This document shows positions 15,622-25,374 of a DNA stretch of 32,671 nt, piece by piece (position 1 is the first letter of the stretch; each line of letters opens with the position of its first letter). The position numbers and the translations under genes were made by a program. Under the pieces are notes generated by a model, which made no database searches, had not been told where the DNA came from, and saw only the letters and a list, made by a program, of their open reading frames with translations. Origin of the DNA: Rhodobacteraceae bacterium UBA6273 (GTDB lineage: Bacteria; Pseudomonadota; Alphaproteobacteria; Rhodobacterales; Rhodobacteraceae); NCBI GenBank assembly GCA_002440625.1, contig DJUV01000096.1:1-32671 (forward strand), written 5' to 3'.

Positions 15622-15795
15622 TCAGACGATGGTGGCCTGCCCGCCCAGCTTGGCGCGGCTTGAGACGAAGGCGACGGGCAGCGAGCGGCGGCCGTTCGAG
15701 GCGCGGCTGTCGGCGAAGATGTTGTGGGCGCGGCCCGAGATGTGGTTGAGGGCATTGGCGCGGCCAAGACGGGCTTTTTCAACGAGATCGGTCAT
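15622..15795 (-). CDS. Small protein (57 aa), paralogue of the gene at 9867-9989
   Basis: An ATG at 15795 follows GGAGG by eight bases and opens MTDLVEKARLGRANALNHIS. A middle part differs from the paralogue (GRAHNIFADSRASNGRRS), and the end LPVAFVSSRAKLGGQ is similar again. The shared ends with the 40-residue protein, a strong ribosome site and a terminator-like hairpin after the stop codon all support a real, separately transcribed gene. Its function is unknown. It is basic and probably cytosolic, with no signal or membrane segment. The region upstream to 15960 is AT-richer than its surroundings and probably holds its promoter, but I could not assign -35 and -10 boxes with confidence. Confidence 0.65.
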   Translation of the reverse strand: MTDLVEKARLGRANALNHISGRAHNIFADSRASNGRRSLPVAFVSSRAKLGGQATIV

Positions 15796-16067
15796 TTGTA
15801 GGGCCTCCGGGTGGGGTGTGATGTTGTCGGAAATACGGCCTAACTCGCTACATATGCCCATCTTTCTGCATGGAAATGTCGGAAGAATGGCCGGTTTGCG
15901 CCGGAAACACGCCGCAAAAGCGCCAAAACTTGGACAACTCTAAGTTGCAATGAACGATGTAGCGCCACAATGGGTTGATCGTTTCCCCGGTGGAACAAGT
16001 CGCCCGAAAAGCAAATCGGACAACTTAAAGGCGATTCCTTTAAGAAAGAATCACCCGAGCCTCCGCA

Positions 16068-17417
16068 TCAGCCTTCCGCCAGCCGTTTCATGGTTCGCGC
16101 GAAGCCCGCAGCGATCCGCTCCCGCTCCCGATGACTCCCCCCGGTCACGACATGCGCCCCGCCGGCCCAGACATCGGCAACCGCCACATCGGCGCCAAAG
16201 ACCCAGCGATCAAGCACCCGGTCCCCGGCGGAGGTCAGGCCCGAGCGGTCGGTGAGCGCCACCATATCCGCCGGCGCCCCGACAGAAAGTTCCGCCGCCG
16301 GCGCGCCCAGCGCCTGCGCCCCGCCCTGAAGTGCTGCGCGCAGCAGGGTGCCGCCGGTGGAGCCTTCTCCAGCCGTCAGAACATTGCGCAGGCGATGCAC
16401 AAGCCTTTGACCGTATTCCAGAATCTTCAGTTCCTCTGTGACGGCGATCTCCACATTGCTGTCGCTGCCGATGCCGAAGCGCCCGCCCTCGGCCAGGAAT
16501 TCCTGCGCCGGGAAGAGACCGTCGCCAAGGTTCGCTTCCGTCACCGGACAAAGCCCCGCCACCGCGCCCGAGGCGACGATCCCGCGGCGCTCGGCCTCGG
16601 TCAGATGGGTGGCGTGGATCAGGCACCAGCGGCCGTCGACATTGAACTGCGACAAGAGCCGCTCAACAGGTCGCTGGCCGGACCATGAAACGCAATCCTC
16701 GACCTCCCGCATCTGCTCGGCGATGTGAATGTGAACCGGACCGTCGGGGTGGACTTCGAGGAGACGGGTGATTTCCCCATCCGTCGCCGCGCGTAGGCTG
16801 TGCGGCGCGATGCCGATGCGGTCGAACGGGCGGCTGATCCCGGCCTTTGCTCCGGCAAACAGTTCAGAATAGCCATCGACATCGTTGATGAACCGCCGCT
16901 GGCCGTCGGAAGGCGCTGCCCCGCCGAAGTTGGAATGGGCGTAAAAGACCGGCAGCAGCGTCAGATGGATGCCGGTCGCCTCAGCCGCCGCGATGATCCT
17001 GAGCGACATCTCGGCCGGGTTGGCATGGGGGCGGCCATCGGCGCCATGGTGCAGATAGTGGAACTCGCCCAGCCGGGTGAAGCCCGTCTCGAGCATTTCC
17101 ACGCAGGCCATTTCGGCAATCGCCTGCACTTCCTCCGGGGTCAGCGACAAAGCGAAGCGGTACATCAGGTCGCGCCAGGTCCAGAAGCTGTCGGCAGAGG
17201 GGCCGCGTCGTTCGGTCAGCCCCGCCATCGCGCGCTGAAAGGTGTGGCTGTGGAGGTTCGGCATCCCGGGAATGACCGCCTCGGCCCGGGTGTCGCCGGC
17301 TTGAGGCGCTGCGCCGACGGAGACCGACGTGATCGTCGCGCCATCGAGGCTGATCCGCACATCCCTCGCCCAGCCACCCGGCAAGAGCGCCTCTGCCGCA
17401 AAGATCGCTTCTGTCAT
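16068..17417 (-). CDS. hutF: Formimidoylglutamate deiminase
   Basis: HutF hydrolyses N-formimino-L-glutamate to N-formyl-L-glutamate and ammonia, the branch that needs HutG next. It is an amidohydrolase-fold enzyme of 449 residues. The metal-binding HxH is in [16 protein letters not shown] (~residues 51-66). Further metal ligands appear in [22 protein letters not shown] and [11 protein letters not shown]. The ATG at 17417 lies five bases after GGAGG. It is divergent from hutI and shares an 85-base gap that contains a HutC-like dyad, so both arms are probably controlled by HutC and urocanate. Confidence 0.95.
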   Translation of the reverse strand: MTEAIFAAEALLPGGWARDVRISLDGATITSVSVGAAPQAGDTRAEAVIPGMPNLHSHTFQRAMAGLTERRGPSADSFWTWRDLMYRFALSLTPEEVQAIAEMACVEMLETGFTRLGEFHYLHHGADGRPHANPAEMSLRIIAAAEATGIHLTLLPVFYAHSNFGGAAPSDGQRRFINDVDGYSELFAGAKAGISRPFDRIGIAPHSLRAATDGEITRLLEVHPDGPVHIHIAEQMREVEDCVSWSGQRPVERLLSQFNVDGRWCLIHATHLTEAERRGIVASGAVAGLCPVTEANLGDGLFPAQEFLAEGGRFGIGSDSNVEIAVTEELKILEYGQRLVHRLRNVLTAGEGSTGGTLLRAALQGGAQALGAPAAELSVGAPADMVALTDRSGLTSAGDRVLDRWVFGADVAVADVWAGGAHVVTGGSHRERERIAAGFARTMKRLAEG

Positions 17418-17461
17418 CCTGTCCTCCGCCCCGTTCACGAAATGCTTTCCAAACGCATCAA

Positions 17462-17475
17462 TATGTATATACTTA
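17462..17475. promoter_or_regulatory. Probable HutC operator
   Basis: GTATATAC (17465-17472) is a perfect 8-bp dyad inside TATGTATATACTTA, in a very AT-rich patch between divergent hutF and hutI. It resembles the TGTATATACA-type sites bound by HutC in pseudomonads. A possible -10 box TATACT (17468-17473) for hutI overlaps it, with a weak -35 (TTTCCA, 17446-17451) 16 bases upstream. Bound HutC would then block RNA polymerase. Confidence 0.6.
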
Positions 17476-17502
17476 TTCTTGCCGCCGCGAAAGAGATTCC
17501 CG

Positions 17503-18705
17503 ATGACCGTCAGTGAAAAACTCCCGCAACTCTGGACGAATGCGCGCCTTTTCACCGGCGCGGAAGGTGGAATCACCGAAGGCGACATCCTGATCCGTGA
17601 CGGGCAGATCGCCGCCGTTGGCACCGGGCTTGACGCGCCGCAGGGTGCGACGCGCATCGACTGCGGCGGGCGGCTTGTGACGCCGGCGCTGATCGACTGC
17701 CACACGCATCTCGTCTACGGCGGCAACCGCGCCCGGGAATTCCAGATGCGGCTTGAGGGTGCCAGCTATGCCGAGATTGCGGCGGCGGGCGGCGGCATCG
17801 TCTCGACCATGCGGGCGACGCGCGAGGCGTCCGTGGATCAGCTTGTGGCCTCGGCCCTGCCCCGGCTCGACAGCCTTCTTCGCGAAGGCGTCGGGACCGT
17901 GGAGATCAAGTCGGGCTACGGCCTCTCGGTCGAGAGCGAAATCCGCATGTTGCGCGCGGCGCGGAAGCTCGCGACGCTGCGCCCGGTCCGCATCCGCACC
18001 ACCTGGCTTGCCGCCCATGCTCTGCCGCCGGAATACAAGGACAACCGCGCGGGCTATATCGACCGCGTCGCGCTGGCCGGGATGGAAGAGGCCCATGCCG
18101 AGGGGTTGGTCGACGCCGTGGACGGGTTCTGCGAGCATCTCGCCTTTACCCCCGCCGAGATTGGCCGGGTCTTTGACAAGGCCCATGACCTCGGCCTGCC
18201 GGTCAAGCTTCATGCGGAACAGCTATCCTGGCAGGGCGGGGCGGCGCTGACCGCACGGCATGGCGGGCTTTCGGCGGACCATCTGGAATACATGACCGAG
18301 GAAGACGCCCGCGCCATGGCCGCTGCCGGCACCGTCGCGGTCCTGCTACCCGGCGCCTTCTACATGTTGCGCGAAACGAAAGTGCCGCCGGTTGCCGCCT
18401 TGCGCGCAGCAGGCTGCGACATTGCCGTATCCACCGACGCCAATCCCGGCACCTCGCCGATGACCTCGCTCCTTCTTGCGATGAACATGGCGGCGGTGCT
18501 CTTTGGCCTGACGGTGGATGAATGCCTGAAGGGCACCACGGCAAATGCCGCCAAGGCATTGGGATTGCAGGCCGAAACCGGCCGCATCATGCCCGGTCTT
18601 GCCGCCGATCTTGCCATCTGGAACGCCGAGGGCCCCGCCGAACTGGTGAACCCGATGGGCTTCAACCCGCTCCACGCCCGTTATTTCAAAGGACAGAAGG
18701 TCTGA
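17503..18705 (+). CDS. hutI: Imidazolonepropionase
   Basis: HutI opens the ring of 4-imidazolone-5-propionate to give formimino-L-glutamate. The 400-residue protein has the metal-binding HxH in [20 protein letters not shown] (~residues 64-83), then the characteristic [17 protein letters not shown], and the C-terminal PLHARYF-type end. Other family blocks are [20 protein letters not shown] and [11 protein letters not shown]. It starts at ATG 17503 behind a weak AAGAGA site. It heads the hutIHGUDC unit: its stop codon is one base from the hutH start. Confidence 0.95.
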   Translation: MTVSEKLPQLWTNARLFTGAEGGITEGDILIRDGQIAAVGTGLDAPQGATRIDCGGRLVTPALIDCHTHLVYGGNRAREFQMRLEGASYAEIAAAGGGIVSTMRATREASVDQLVASALPRLDSLLREGVGTVEIKSGYGLSVESEIRMLRAARKLATLRPVRIRTTWLAAHALPPEYKDNRAGYIDRVALAGMEEAHAEGLVDAVDGFCEHLAFTPAEIGRVFDKAHDLGLPVKLHAEQLSWQGGAALTARHGGLSADHLEYMTEEDARAMAAAGTVAVLLPGAFYMLRETKVPPVAALRAAGCDIAVSTDANPGTSPMTSLLLAMNMAAVLFGLTVDECLKGTTANAAKALGLQAETGRIMPGLAADLAIWNAEGPAELVNPMGFNPLHARYFKGQKV

Positions 18706-18706
18706 C

Positions 18707-20242
18707 ATGCCACGCATTCTTGTGCCCGGTTCCGTAACGCTCGCCGATCTTGAAAACATCTACTGGCAGGAGATGCCCGTCGCCCTCGCCCCGCAGGCGA
18801 TGGCCGGGATCGAACGGTCGGCCGCGCGGATCGCAGAGGTCGCGGCGGGGAATGAGGCCGTCTACGGCGTCAACACCGGTTTCGGCAAGCTCGCCTCGAT
18901 CCGCATCGCTCAGGGTGATGTTGCGAAGCTCCAGCGCAACCTGATCCTGTCGCATTGCTGCGGCGTGGGCGATCCCCTGCCAGATAATGTCGTGCGGCTG
19001 ATCCTTTCGCTGAAACTGCTCTCGCTCGGGCGCGGGGCCTCGGGTGTCAGACCCGCACTGGTGGCGCTGCTGGAGGGGATGCTCGCCAAGGGCGTCTTGC
19101 CGGTGATCCCCGAAAAGGGCTCGGTCGGCGCCTCCGGCGATCTGGCCCCCCTTGCCCATATGGCCGCCGTGATGATGGGCCATAGCGAGGCGACCCTGAA
19201 CGGCAAGCCGATGGCGGCGGCAGAGGCGCTGAAACAGGCGGGGCTTCAGCCCGTGGAGCTTCAGGCCAAGGAAGGCCTCGCCCTCATCAACGGCACGCAG
19301 GTGTCAAACGCGCTGGCGCTGGCCGGCCTCTTCCGCGCCAAGCGCGCGCTGCAGGCGGCCATCGTCACCGGGGCGCTGTCGACCGATGCCGCGATGGGAT
19401 CGACCGCGCCCTTCGCCGCCGAAATCCACGACTTGCGCGGCCACGCCGGCCAGATCGAGGTCGCCCGCGCCCTCCGTGCACTGATGGAGAACTCCGGCAT
19501 CCGCGCTTCGCACACAGACAATGACGAACGGGTGCAGGACCCCTATTGCCTGCGCTGCCAGCCGCAGGTCGATGGCGCCTGCCTTGACGTGCTGCGCCAG
19601 GCCGGGCGGACGCTGGAGATCGAGGCGAATGCCGCAACCGACAACCCCCTGGTGCTGTCGGACGGCTCCGTCGTCTCGGGCGGTAACTTCCATGCCGAGC
19701 CTGTGGCCCTTGCCGCCGACATGATCGCCCTTGCCGTGGCCGAGATCGGCGCCATCGCGCAGCGGCGCGTGGCACTTCTGGTCGATCCCGCGCTCAGCTA
19801 CGGCCTGCCGGGATTCCTGACCCCGAAGCCCGGCCTCAACTCCGGTCTGATGATCGCCGAGGTGACGACCGCCGCGCTGATGAGCGAGAACAAGCAGATG
19901 GCGCATCCGGCGTCGATCGACTCCACCCCGACCTCGGCCAATCAGGAGGATCACGTCTCCATGGCCTGCCACGGCGCGCGGCGGCTTCTGCCGATGACGC
20001 AGAACCTGTTCTGGATCCTCGGGGTCGAGGCGATGATGGGCGCGCAGGGCGTCGAGTTCCGGGCGCCGCATCAGACCTCGCCGCGCCTTCTGGCCGTCAA
20101 GGCCGCAGTCCGGGCGAAGATCGCCCCCTTGGCCGAAGACCGCTACATGGCTCCCGACCTCGCAGCCGCAGGCGACCTCATCGCCACGGGCGCGCTGGCC
20201 GAGGCGGCGGGCGCGGACATCCTGCCGGGGCTTTCGGCATGA
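18707..20242 (+). CDS. hutH: Histidine ammonia-lyase
   Basis: HutH removes ammonia from L-histidine to form urocanate, the first step of the pathway. The self-formed MIO cofactor comes from the Ala-Ser-Gly triad in [16 protein letters not shown] (about residues 142-144). The 511-residue length matches HutH. Other family blocks are [14 protein letters not shown] and [20 protein letters not shown] ribosome site AGAAGG lies six bases upstream, within the end of hutI. Its last four bases form ATGA with the start of hutG. Confidence 0.96.
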   Translation: MPRILVPGSVTLADLENIYWQEMPVALAPQAMAGIERSAARIAEVAAGNEAVYGVNTGFGKLASIRIAQGDVAKLQRNLILSHCCGVGDPLPDNVVRLILSLKLLSLGRGASGVRPALVALLEGMLAKGVLPVIPEKGSVGASGDLAPLAHMAAVMMGHSEATLNGKPMAAAEALKQAGLQPVELQAKEGLALINGTQVSNALALAGLFRAKRALQAAIVTGALSTDAAMGSTAPFAAEIHDLRGHAGQIEVARALRALMENSGIRASHTDNDERVQDPYCLRCQPQVDGACLDVLRQAGRTLEIEANAATDNPLVLSDGSVVSGGNFHAEPVALAADMIALAVAEIGAIAQRRVALLVDPALSYGLPGFLTPKPGLNSGLMIAEVTTAALMSENKQMAHPASIDSTPTSANQEDHVSMACHGARRLLPMTQNLFWILGVEAMMGAQGVEFRAPHQTSPRLLAVKAAVRAKIAPLAEDRYMAPDLAAAGDLIATGALAEAAGADILPGLSA

Positions 20243-21045
20243 ACGCGGTCGTATCGATCACGCGGGGCGATGGCCCCATCGTTCTTGGCATGCCGCATGT
20301 CGGCACCTTCGTTCCCGACGCGATCCGCGAAAAGCTGAACGAGGAAGGCCGCGTCCTCCGTGACACCGACTGGCATATCGACCGGCTCTATGACGATCTG
20401 ATCCCGGGCCTGACGGTGGTGCGGGCAACCTTCCACCGCTACGTGATCGACGCGAACCGCGATCCTTCGGGCGAGAGCCTTTACCCCGGAGCGACGACGA
20501 CCGATCTGGTGCCGACAACCACATTCGACAGCACGCCGATCTGGATGCCCGGTGCTTCGCCGGCAAAGGCCGAGATCGAGGACCGCCTGAACCGCTTCCA
20601 CGCGCCCTATCACGCCGCCCTTGCCGCCGAAGTGGCGCGGGTGAAGGCCCGCCACGGCGTCGCCATCCTCTGGGACTGCCATTCGATCCGCTCGGTGATC
20701 CCCTGGCTTTTCGAGGGCACGCTCCCCGATTTCAACACCGGCACCAATGGTGGGGCGACCTGCGATCCGCGCATCGAAGCGGCGGTGGTCGAGGAAGCCC
20801 GCGCTTCGGGCCGGACCAACGTGCTCAACGGCCGCTTCAAGGGCGGCTGGACGACGCGCCACTACGGCCAGCCCAAGGATGGTGTCCACGCGGTCCAGAT
20901 GGAACTCGCGCAAGGAAGCCACCTTGCCAGCGAAGCCCCGCCCTTCCTTTACGACCCGGAAAAGGCCGCAGCCCTGCGCCCGGTCCTTGCCCGGATGCTG
21001 TCCCGCCTTGCCGACCTTGCCCCTTCCCTTGCCCAACCGAGGTGA
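20239..21045 (+). CDS. hutG: N-formylglutamate deformylase
   Basis: HutG hydrolyses N-formyl-L-glutamate to glutamate and formate, completing the route begun by HutF. The 268-residue protein belongs to the N-formylglutamate amidohydrolase family: [11 protein letters not shown] near the start, [25 protein letters not shown], and the metal-site region [19 protein letters not shown]. The ATG at 20239 overlaps the hutH stop codon (ATGA), so translation is coupled. Presence of this gene with hutF and absence of a formiminoglutamase-type hutG fixes the pathway type as the formate-releasing one. Confidence 0.94.
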   Translation: MNAVVSITRGDGPIVLGMPHVGTFVPDAIREKLNEEGRVLRDTDWHIDRLYDDLIPGLTVVRATFHRYVIDANRDPSGESLYPGATTTDLVPTTTFDSTPIWMPGASPAKAEIEDRLNRFHAPYHAALAAEVARVKARHGVAILWDCHSIRSVIPWLFEGTLPDFNTGTNGGATCDPRIEAAVVEEARASGRTNVLNGRFKGGWTTRHYGQPKDGVHAVQMELAQGSHLASEAPPFLYDPEKAAALRPVLARMLSRLADLAPSLAQPR

Positions 21046-21049
21046 CGCC

Positions 21050-22738
21050 ATGACCGACAATTCCCGCCACAACACCCGCGACATCTATCCCCCGACCGGG
21101 ACCGAGATCACCGCCAAAAGCTGGCAGACCGAGGCCGCGATGCGGATGCTGATGAACAACCTGCATCCCGACGTGGCCGAGAACCCGCATGAGCTGGTCG
21201 TCTACGGCGGTATCGGCCGCGCCGCCCGCACCTGGGGCGATTTCGACCGGATCGTCGCGACGCTGAAGGACCTTGAGGCGGACGAGACGCTCGTCGTCCA
21301 GTCCGGCCGCCCGGTCGCGGTGGTCAAGACCCATGCCGACGCGCCGCGCGTCCTGATCGCCAACTCGAACCTCGTGCCGCATTGGGCCAATTGGGACCAT
21401 TTCAACGAGCTCGATAAGAAGGGGCTGATGATGTACGGCCAGATGACCGCCGGGTCCTGGATCTACATCGGCACCCAAGGCATCGTGCAGGGCACCTATG
21501 AGACCTTCGCCGAAGCCGGGCGCCAACACTATGGCGGCAGCCTCAAGGGCAAGTGGATTCTGACCGGCGGCCTTGGCGGCATGGGCGGCGCCCAGCCCCT
21601 TGCCGCCGTGATGGCCGGTGCCTGCTGCCTTGCCGTCGAATGCGACGAGACGCGTGCCGATTTCCGCATCCGTACCCGCTATTGCGACGCCAAGGCCCAT
21701 ACGCTTGACGAGGCGCTGGCGCTGATCGACCAGTGGACCAAAGCGGGCGAGGCGAAATCCGTGGCGCTGATCGGCAATGCCGCCGATGTCTTCCCCGAGA
21801 TTTTCCGCCGCATGAAGGCGGGCGGCATGCGCCCCGATATCGTCACGGACCAGACCTCGGCCCACGATCCGGTCCACGGCTACCTGCCGCTTGGCTGGAC
21901 CGTCGCGGAATGGCGCGCCAAGCAGGAAAGCGATCCCAAGGGCGTCGAGAAGGCCGCCCGCGCCGCGATGAAGATCCATGTCGCGGCGATGGTCGATTTC
22001 TGGAACGCAGGCGTCCCGACGCTCGACTACGGCAACAACATCCGCCAGGTGGCGAAGGAGGAAGGGCTTGAGAATGCCTTCGCCTTCCCCGGCTTCGTTC
22101 CCGCCTATATCCGCCCCCTCTTCTGCAAGGGCATCGGCCCCTTCCGTTGGTGCGCGCTGTCGGGCGACCCGGAGGATATCTACAAGACCGACGCGGCGAT
22201 GAAGAAATTGTTCCCCGAAAACAAGCATCTCCACAACTGGCTCGACATGGCGCGCGACCGGATCGCCTTCCAGGGCCTGCCCGCTCGGATCTGCTGGATC
22301 GGCCTCGGCGACCGGCACCGCGCCGGGTTGATGTTCAACGAGATGGTGGCGAGCGGAGAGCTGAAGGCGCCAGTCGTCATCGGCCGCGACCATCTCGACT
22401 CTGGTTCGGTCGCCTCTCCCAACCGTGAGACGGAGGCGATGAAGGACGGGTCGGATGCGGTGTCGGACTGGCCGCTTCTGAACGCACTCGTCAACACCGC
22501 GTCGGGGGCGACCTGGGTCTCGCTCCACCACGGCGGCGGCGTCGGCATGGGCTTTTCCCAGCACTCGGGCGTGGTGATCGTCGCCGACGGCACCCCGGAA
22601 GCAGCGAAACGGCTGGGGCGCGTGCTCTGGAACGACCCGGCCTCGGGCGTCTGGCGCCATGCCGATGCGGGCTATGACATCGCCGTGCAGTCGGCGAAGG
22701 ACAACGGCCTGCGCCTGCCCACGATCCTTGGCAACTGA
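21050..22738 (+). CDS. hutU: Urocanate hydratase
   Basis: HutU adds water to urocanate, using a tightly bound NAD+, to form imidazolonepropionate, the second step of the pathway. The protein is 562 residues, the standard length. Family blocks include [20 protein letters not shown] at the start, [20 protein letters not shown] (the NAD-binding region), [10 protein letters not shown] and, near the end, [17 protein letters not shown]. Its GAGGTG ribosome site lies inside the end of hutG. The TGA stop overlaps the ATG of hutD (TGATG). Confidence 0.96.
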   Translation: MTDNSRHNTRDIYPPTGTEITAKSWQTEAAMRMLMNNLHPDVAENPHELVVYGGIGRAARTWGDFDRIVATLKDLEADETLVVQSGRPVAVVKTHADAPRVLIANSNLVPHWANWDHFNELDKKGLMMYGQMTAGSWIYIGTQGIVQGTYETFAEAGRQHYGGSLKGKWILTGGLGGMGGAQPLAAVMAGACCLAVECDETRADFRIRTRYCDAKAHTLDEALALIDQWTKAGEAKSVALIGNAADVFPEIFRRMKAGGMRPDIVTDQTSAHDPVHGYLPLGWTVAEWRAKQESDPKGVEKAARAAMKIHVAAMVDFWNAGVPTLDYGNNIRQVAKEEGLENAFAFPGFVPAYIRPLFCKGIGPFRWCALSGDPEDIYKTDAAMKKLFPENKHLHNWLDMARDRIAFQGLPARICWIGLGDRHRAGLMFNEMVASGELKAPVVIGRDHLDSGSVASPNRETEAMKDGSDAVSDWPLLNALVNTASGATWVSLHHGGGVGMGFSQHSGVVIVADGTPEAAKRLGRVLWNDPASGVWRHADAGYDIAVQSAKDNGLRLPTILGN

Positions 22739-23304
22739 TGGTCAAGGTCGTCCGCATTGCTGACCGCCCGCCGGTGCCGTGGAAGAACGGCGCCGGCACC
22801 ACGCGCGAGCTTTGGGCAAGGCGTGATGCTGCGGGCGAAGCGCTGATCCGTATCAGCATCGCCGAGATCCGGGGCAAGCAGGGCTTTTCCAGCTTCCCCG
22901 GCATCGACCGCGTGATCCTGCAGCTTGACGGGCCGCCGATGGTGCTGACCATCGACGGCCATCAGCATCGTCTAAAGCCGCTGACCCCGCTCGCTTTCGC
23001 GGGCGAGGCCGATGTCTTCTGCGATGCCGATGCGACTGAACCCGCGCATGACCTCAACCTGATGTGCCGCCGCGGCCATTACATCCCCGCGATGGCGCGG
23101 ATCACGACCGTGAGCGGCGTCCCGCAAAGTTTCGGCAGCGACGGAGCCGTGACGGCGCTCCTCGCGCTGACGCACTCCACCCTTACCCTTCCGCTCCCGG
23201 TCAGCCTCGCCCCCCTCGACCTCGTTCTCGCCGACGGCCCGGTCACGCTTTGCACCGAAGGCGCGGGCGACTTCATGCGCCTTGGGGCAGAAGGCTGCCC
23301 GTGA
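22738..23304 (+). CDS. hutD: HutD family protein
   Basis: HutD is a cupin-like protein that helps histidine utilisation in pseudomonads, possibly by limiting the pathway's output; no catalytic activity is established. Family features are PPVPWKNGAGTTRELWA near the start and RISIAEIRGKQGFSSFPGID, then LMCRRGHY. The length, 188 residues, is normal. Its start overlaps the end of hutU and its end overlaps the start of hutC, so all three are translationally coupled. The third-position bias matches the rest of the locus, so it is not a late insertion. Confidence 0.9.
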   Translation: MVKVVRIADRPPVPWKNGAGTTRELWARRDAAGEALIRISIAEIRGKQGFSSFPGIDRVILQLDGPPMVLTIDGHQHRLKPLTPLAFAGEADVFCDADATEPAHDLNLMCRRGHYIPAMARITTVSGVPQSFGSDGAVTALLALTHSTLTLPLPVSLAPLDLVLADGPVTLCTEGAGDFMRLGAEGCP

Positions 23305-24038
23305 CCGCCAAGCCCGCCACGCTCCACGAACGCATCCTGACCGAGGTGCGCGACCGCATCCGGGGCGGCGGCTGGCCGCCCGGCCACCGCATCCCGTTCG
23401 AGACCGACATGGCCGCCGAATACGGCGTCTCGCGCATGACGGTGAACAAGGCGCTGACGCAACTCACGCGCGAAGGCTTCCTCGAACGGCGGCGCAAGGG
23501 CGGCACCTTCGTCGCCCGACCCCGCCATGAATCCGCGGTCACCACCATCCCCGACATCGGCGAGGAAGTGCGGGGGCGGGACGAGGCCTATACTTTCGAG
23601 ATCATCGCCCGTGCGGTCCGGGCGGCGACCGCCGAGGATCGCGCGCTTCTGGGAAGCGATGCCCCCCGCCTGCGCATCCTCGCCATCGAAAGCGTCCATA
23701 GCGCCGATGGCCAGCCCTTCTGCCACGAGGCGCGCCTTATCAACCTCGACGCCGTGACCGAAGCCGAGGGCGCGGAATTCGGCGATGAGCCGCCGGGAAG
23801 TTGGCTTCTGCGACTGGTGCCGTGGAGCGGCGCCGAACAGCGCATCCGCGCTGTGGTGCCGACGCCCCGGCTCGAACGGCTGCTGGGCGTCAGCCAGCCC
23901 GCCGCATGCCTTGAGATCGAGCGGCGGACCGAGCTTGAGGGCCGGGCCGTGACCTTCGCCCGGCTGACCTATCGCGGCGACATGCATCAGCTTGTCGCCG
24001 AATTCGCGCCGGGGGGCAGCGCCCTGGCCGGTGCCTGA
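23301..24038 (+). CDS. hutC: Histidine utilisation repressor HutC (GntR family)
   Basis: HutC represses hut genes and is released by urocanate. The 245-residue protein has a GntR winged helix at residues ~5-72 (DMAAEYGVSRMTVNKALTQL, then REGFLERRRKGGTFVA) and a UTRA ligand-binding domain from ~90 to the end (ending RLTYRGDMHQLVAEFAPG). The GTG start at 23301 overlaps the hutD stop codon (GTGA). As the last gene of the operon it probably controls its own synthesis through the dyad between hutF and hutI. In many genomes hutC is transcribed separately, so the operon-end position is a small variation. Confidence 0.94.
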   Translation: MTAKPATLHERILTEVRDRIRGGGWPPGHRIPFETDMAAEYGVSRMTVNKALTQLTREGFLERRRKGGTFVARPRHESAVTTIPDIGEEVRGRDEAYTFEIIARAVRAATAEDRALLGSDAPRLRILAIESVHSADGQPFCHEARLINLDAVTEAEGAEFGDEPPGSWLLRLVPWSGAEQRIRAVVPTPRLERLLGVSQPAACLEIERRTELEGRAVTFARLTYRGDMHQLVAEFAPGGSALAGA

Positions 24039-24094
24039 CGCTTGCAACCGCTGCCCCGACCGGGCAGGACGGGGCAGCCATCGATAGGTGCCCC

Positions 24095-25252
24095 ATGACG
24101 ATCCCAGCGTTTTCCTTCATGACCGCCACGGAGATCCTCTTTGGCCGCGGGCAGGCTGCGCAGGCCTCTGGCCGCATCGCAGCACTTGGCCGGCGCGTGC
24201 TCATGGTCCACGGCGCCACCCCTGCCCGCGCCGAATGGCTTCGCCACGCCCTTGCCGAAGCCGGCGCCGAGGTCGGCAACTTTGCGGTCCCGCATGAACC
24301 GGACATGGCATTGATCGAGGCTGGCCTTGCCCATGCGCGTGCCATGCAGGCCGAAGTCGTTGTCGCCCTTGGCGGCGGCGCTGTGATCGACGCGGGCAAG
24401 GCGATCGCCGCCCTCGTCCCCGCTCCGCGCCCGATGATCGACCATCTTGAGGTGGTGGGCCAGGGCCTGCCGCTCGACGCCGCCCCCCTGCCCTTCGTTG
24501 CCATGCCGACCACCGCCGGAACCGGCGCCGAGGTGACGCGCAACGCGGTCATCGCCGTGCCGGAGGAGGGCCGCAAGGTCAGCCTCCGCGATCCAAGGAT
24601 GCTGCCGCGCCTTGCCATCGTCGATCCGGCCCTGACCGACAACAGCCCGCGCGCGGTGACACTCGCCTCGGGCCTCGACGCCATCACGCAGGTGATCGAG
24701 CCCTATGTCTCCACCCGCGCCAACGCCATGACCGACGCGCTTTGCCGTGACGCCATCCCGCGCGGGCTGGCCGCGCTCATCCGGCTGATGTCGAGCGAGG
24801 ACCCCGCCGCGCGGGATGAGATCGCCTGGGTCAGCCTTGCGGGAGGTATCGCCCTTGCGAATGCCGGTCTCGGCGCCGTCCACGGCCTTGCCGGCCCCCT
24901 CGGTGGCCTCAGCAATGCCGCGCATGGCGCGATCTGCGGCGCGCTTCTGCCGCATGTCCTTATGGCGAACCGGCGCGCGGTGGCGAACGCAGTCCTTGCC
25001 GGGCGGCTGGATGAGGTGGGGCGCTGGATCGGCGAAGCCTTCGGCGCGGACCGGGGCGATCTGACCGCTGCCGCCAGCCTTCTGGCGCAATGGTCGCGCA
25101 ACGCTGGACTGCCGGGATTGGCCGAGCTAGGCATCACCGCCAAGGATCGCGAGACGGCCGCCGAGAGCGCCGCCGCTTCTTCGTCGATGAAGGCCAATCC
25201 CGCCCTCCTTTCGGCAGAAGTGCTCGCCCAGATCATGGCCGCCGCCGACTGA
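24095..25252 (+). CDS. Iron-containing alcohol dehydrogenase family protein
   Basis: The 385-residue protein has the NAD(P)-binding motif VVALGGGAVIDAGKAIAAL (~residues 89-107), AMPTTAGTGAEVTRNAV and the C-terminal AVHGLAGPLGG with SNAAHGAICGALLPH, which carries two of the usual metal His. The substrate is unknown. In the usual metal motif D-x3-H the His is Gln here (LDAITQVIEPYVS), as in a subgroup I remember with DALTQLIEPYVS, so metal use may differ. Codon use is like the neighbours. It lies between hutC and gbcA on the same strand, with 56 and 122 base gaps, so it may follow the hut operon or stand alone. A role in either pathway is not shown. Confidence 0.85.
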   Translation: MTIPAFSFMTATEILFGRGQAAQASGRIAALGRRVLMVHGATPARAEWLRHALAEAGAEVGNFAVPHEPDMALIEAGLAHARAMQAEVVVALGGGAVIDAGKAIAALVPAPRPMIDHLEVVGQGLPLDAAPLPFVAMPTTAGTGAEVTRNAVIAVPEEGRKVSLRDPRMLPRLAIVDPALTDNSPRAVTLASGLDAITQVIEPYVSTRANAMTDALCRDAIPRGLAALIRLMSSEDPAARDEIAWVSLAGGIALANAGLGAVHGLAGPLGGLSNAAHGAICGALLPHVLMANRRAVANAVLAGRLDEVGRWIGEAFGADRGDLTAAASLLAQWSRNAGLPGLAELGITAKDRETAAESAAASSSMKANPALLSAEVLAQIMAAAD

Positions 25253-25374
25253 ATCCCGACGCCGCGCACCGGATGTCTTTCGCGGCATGAATTTTGCCGG
25301 ATTCCGCCCATTGCCAAGGCGCGCCGAAGCCTATCCTGCGCGTCAGTCCCATTCCCAAGCAAGGCCCGCCCCAA

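Noticed and set aside
20837..22660. 607-codon open frame on the minus strand opposite hutU
   Set aside because: It is the antisense of hutU, with Arg/His/Gly-rich low-complexity sequence and no ribosome site.
25294..25315. Two TTGCC pentamers 17 bases apart upstream of gbcA
   Set aside because: This might be an AraC-type regulator site, but five-base repeats are common in this DNA and there is no second example to compare. Noted only in the gbcA entry.
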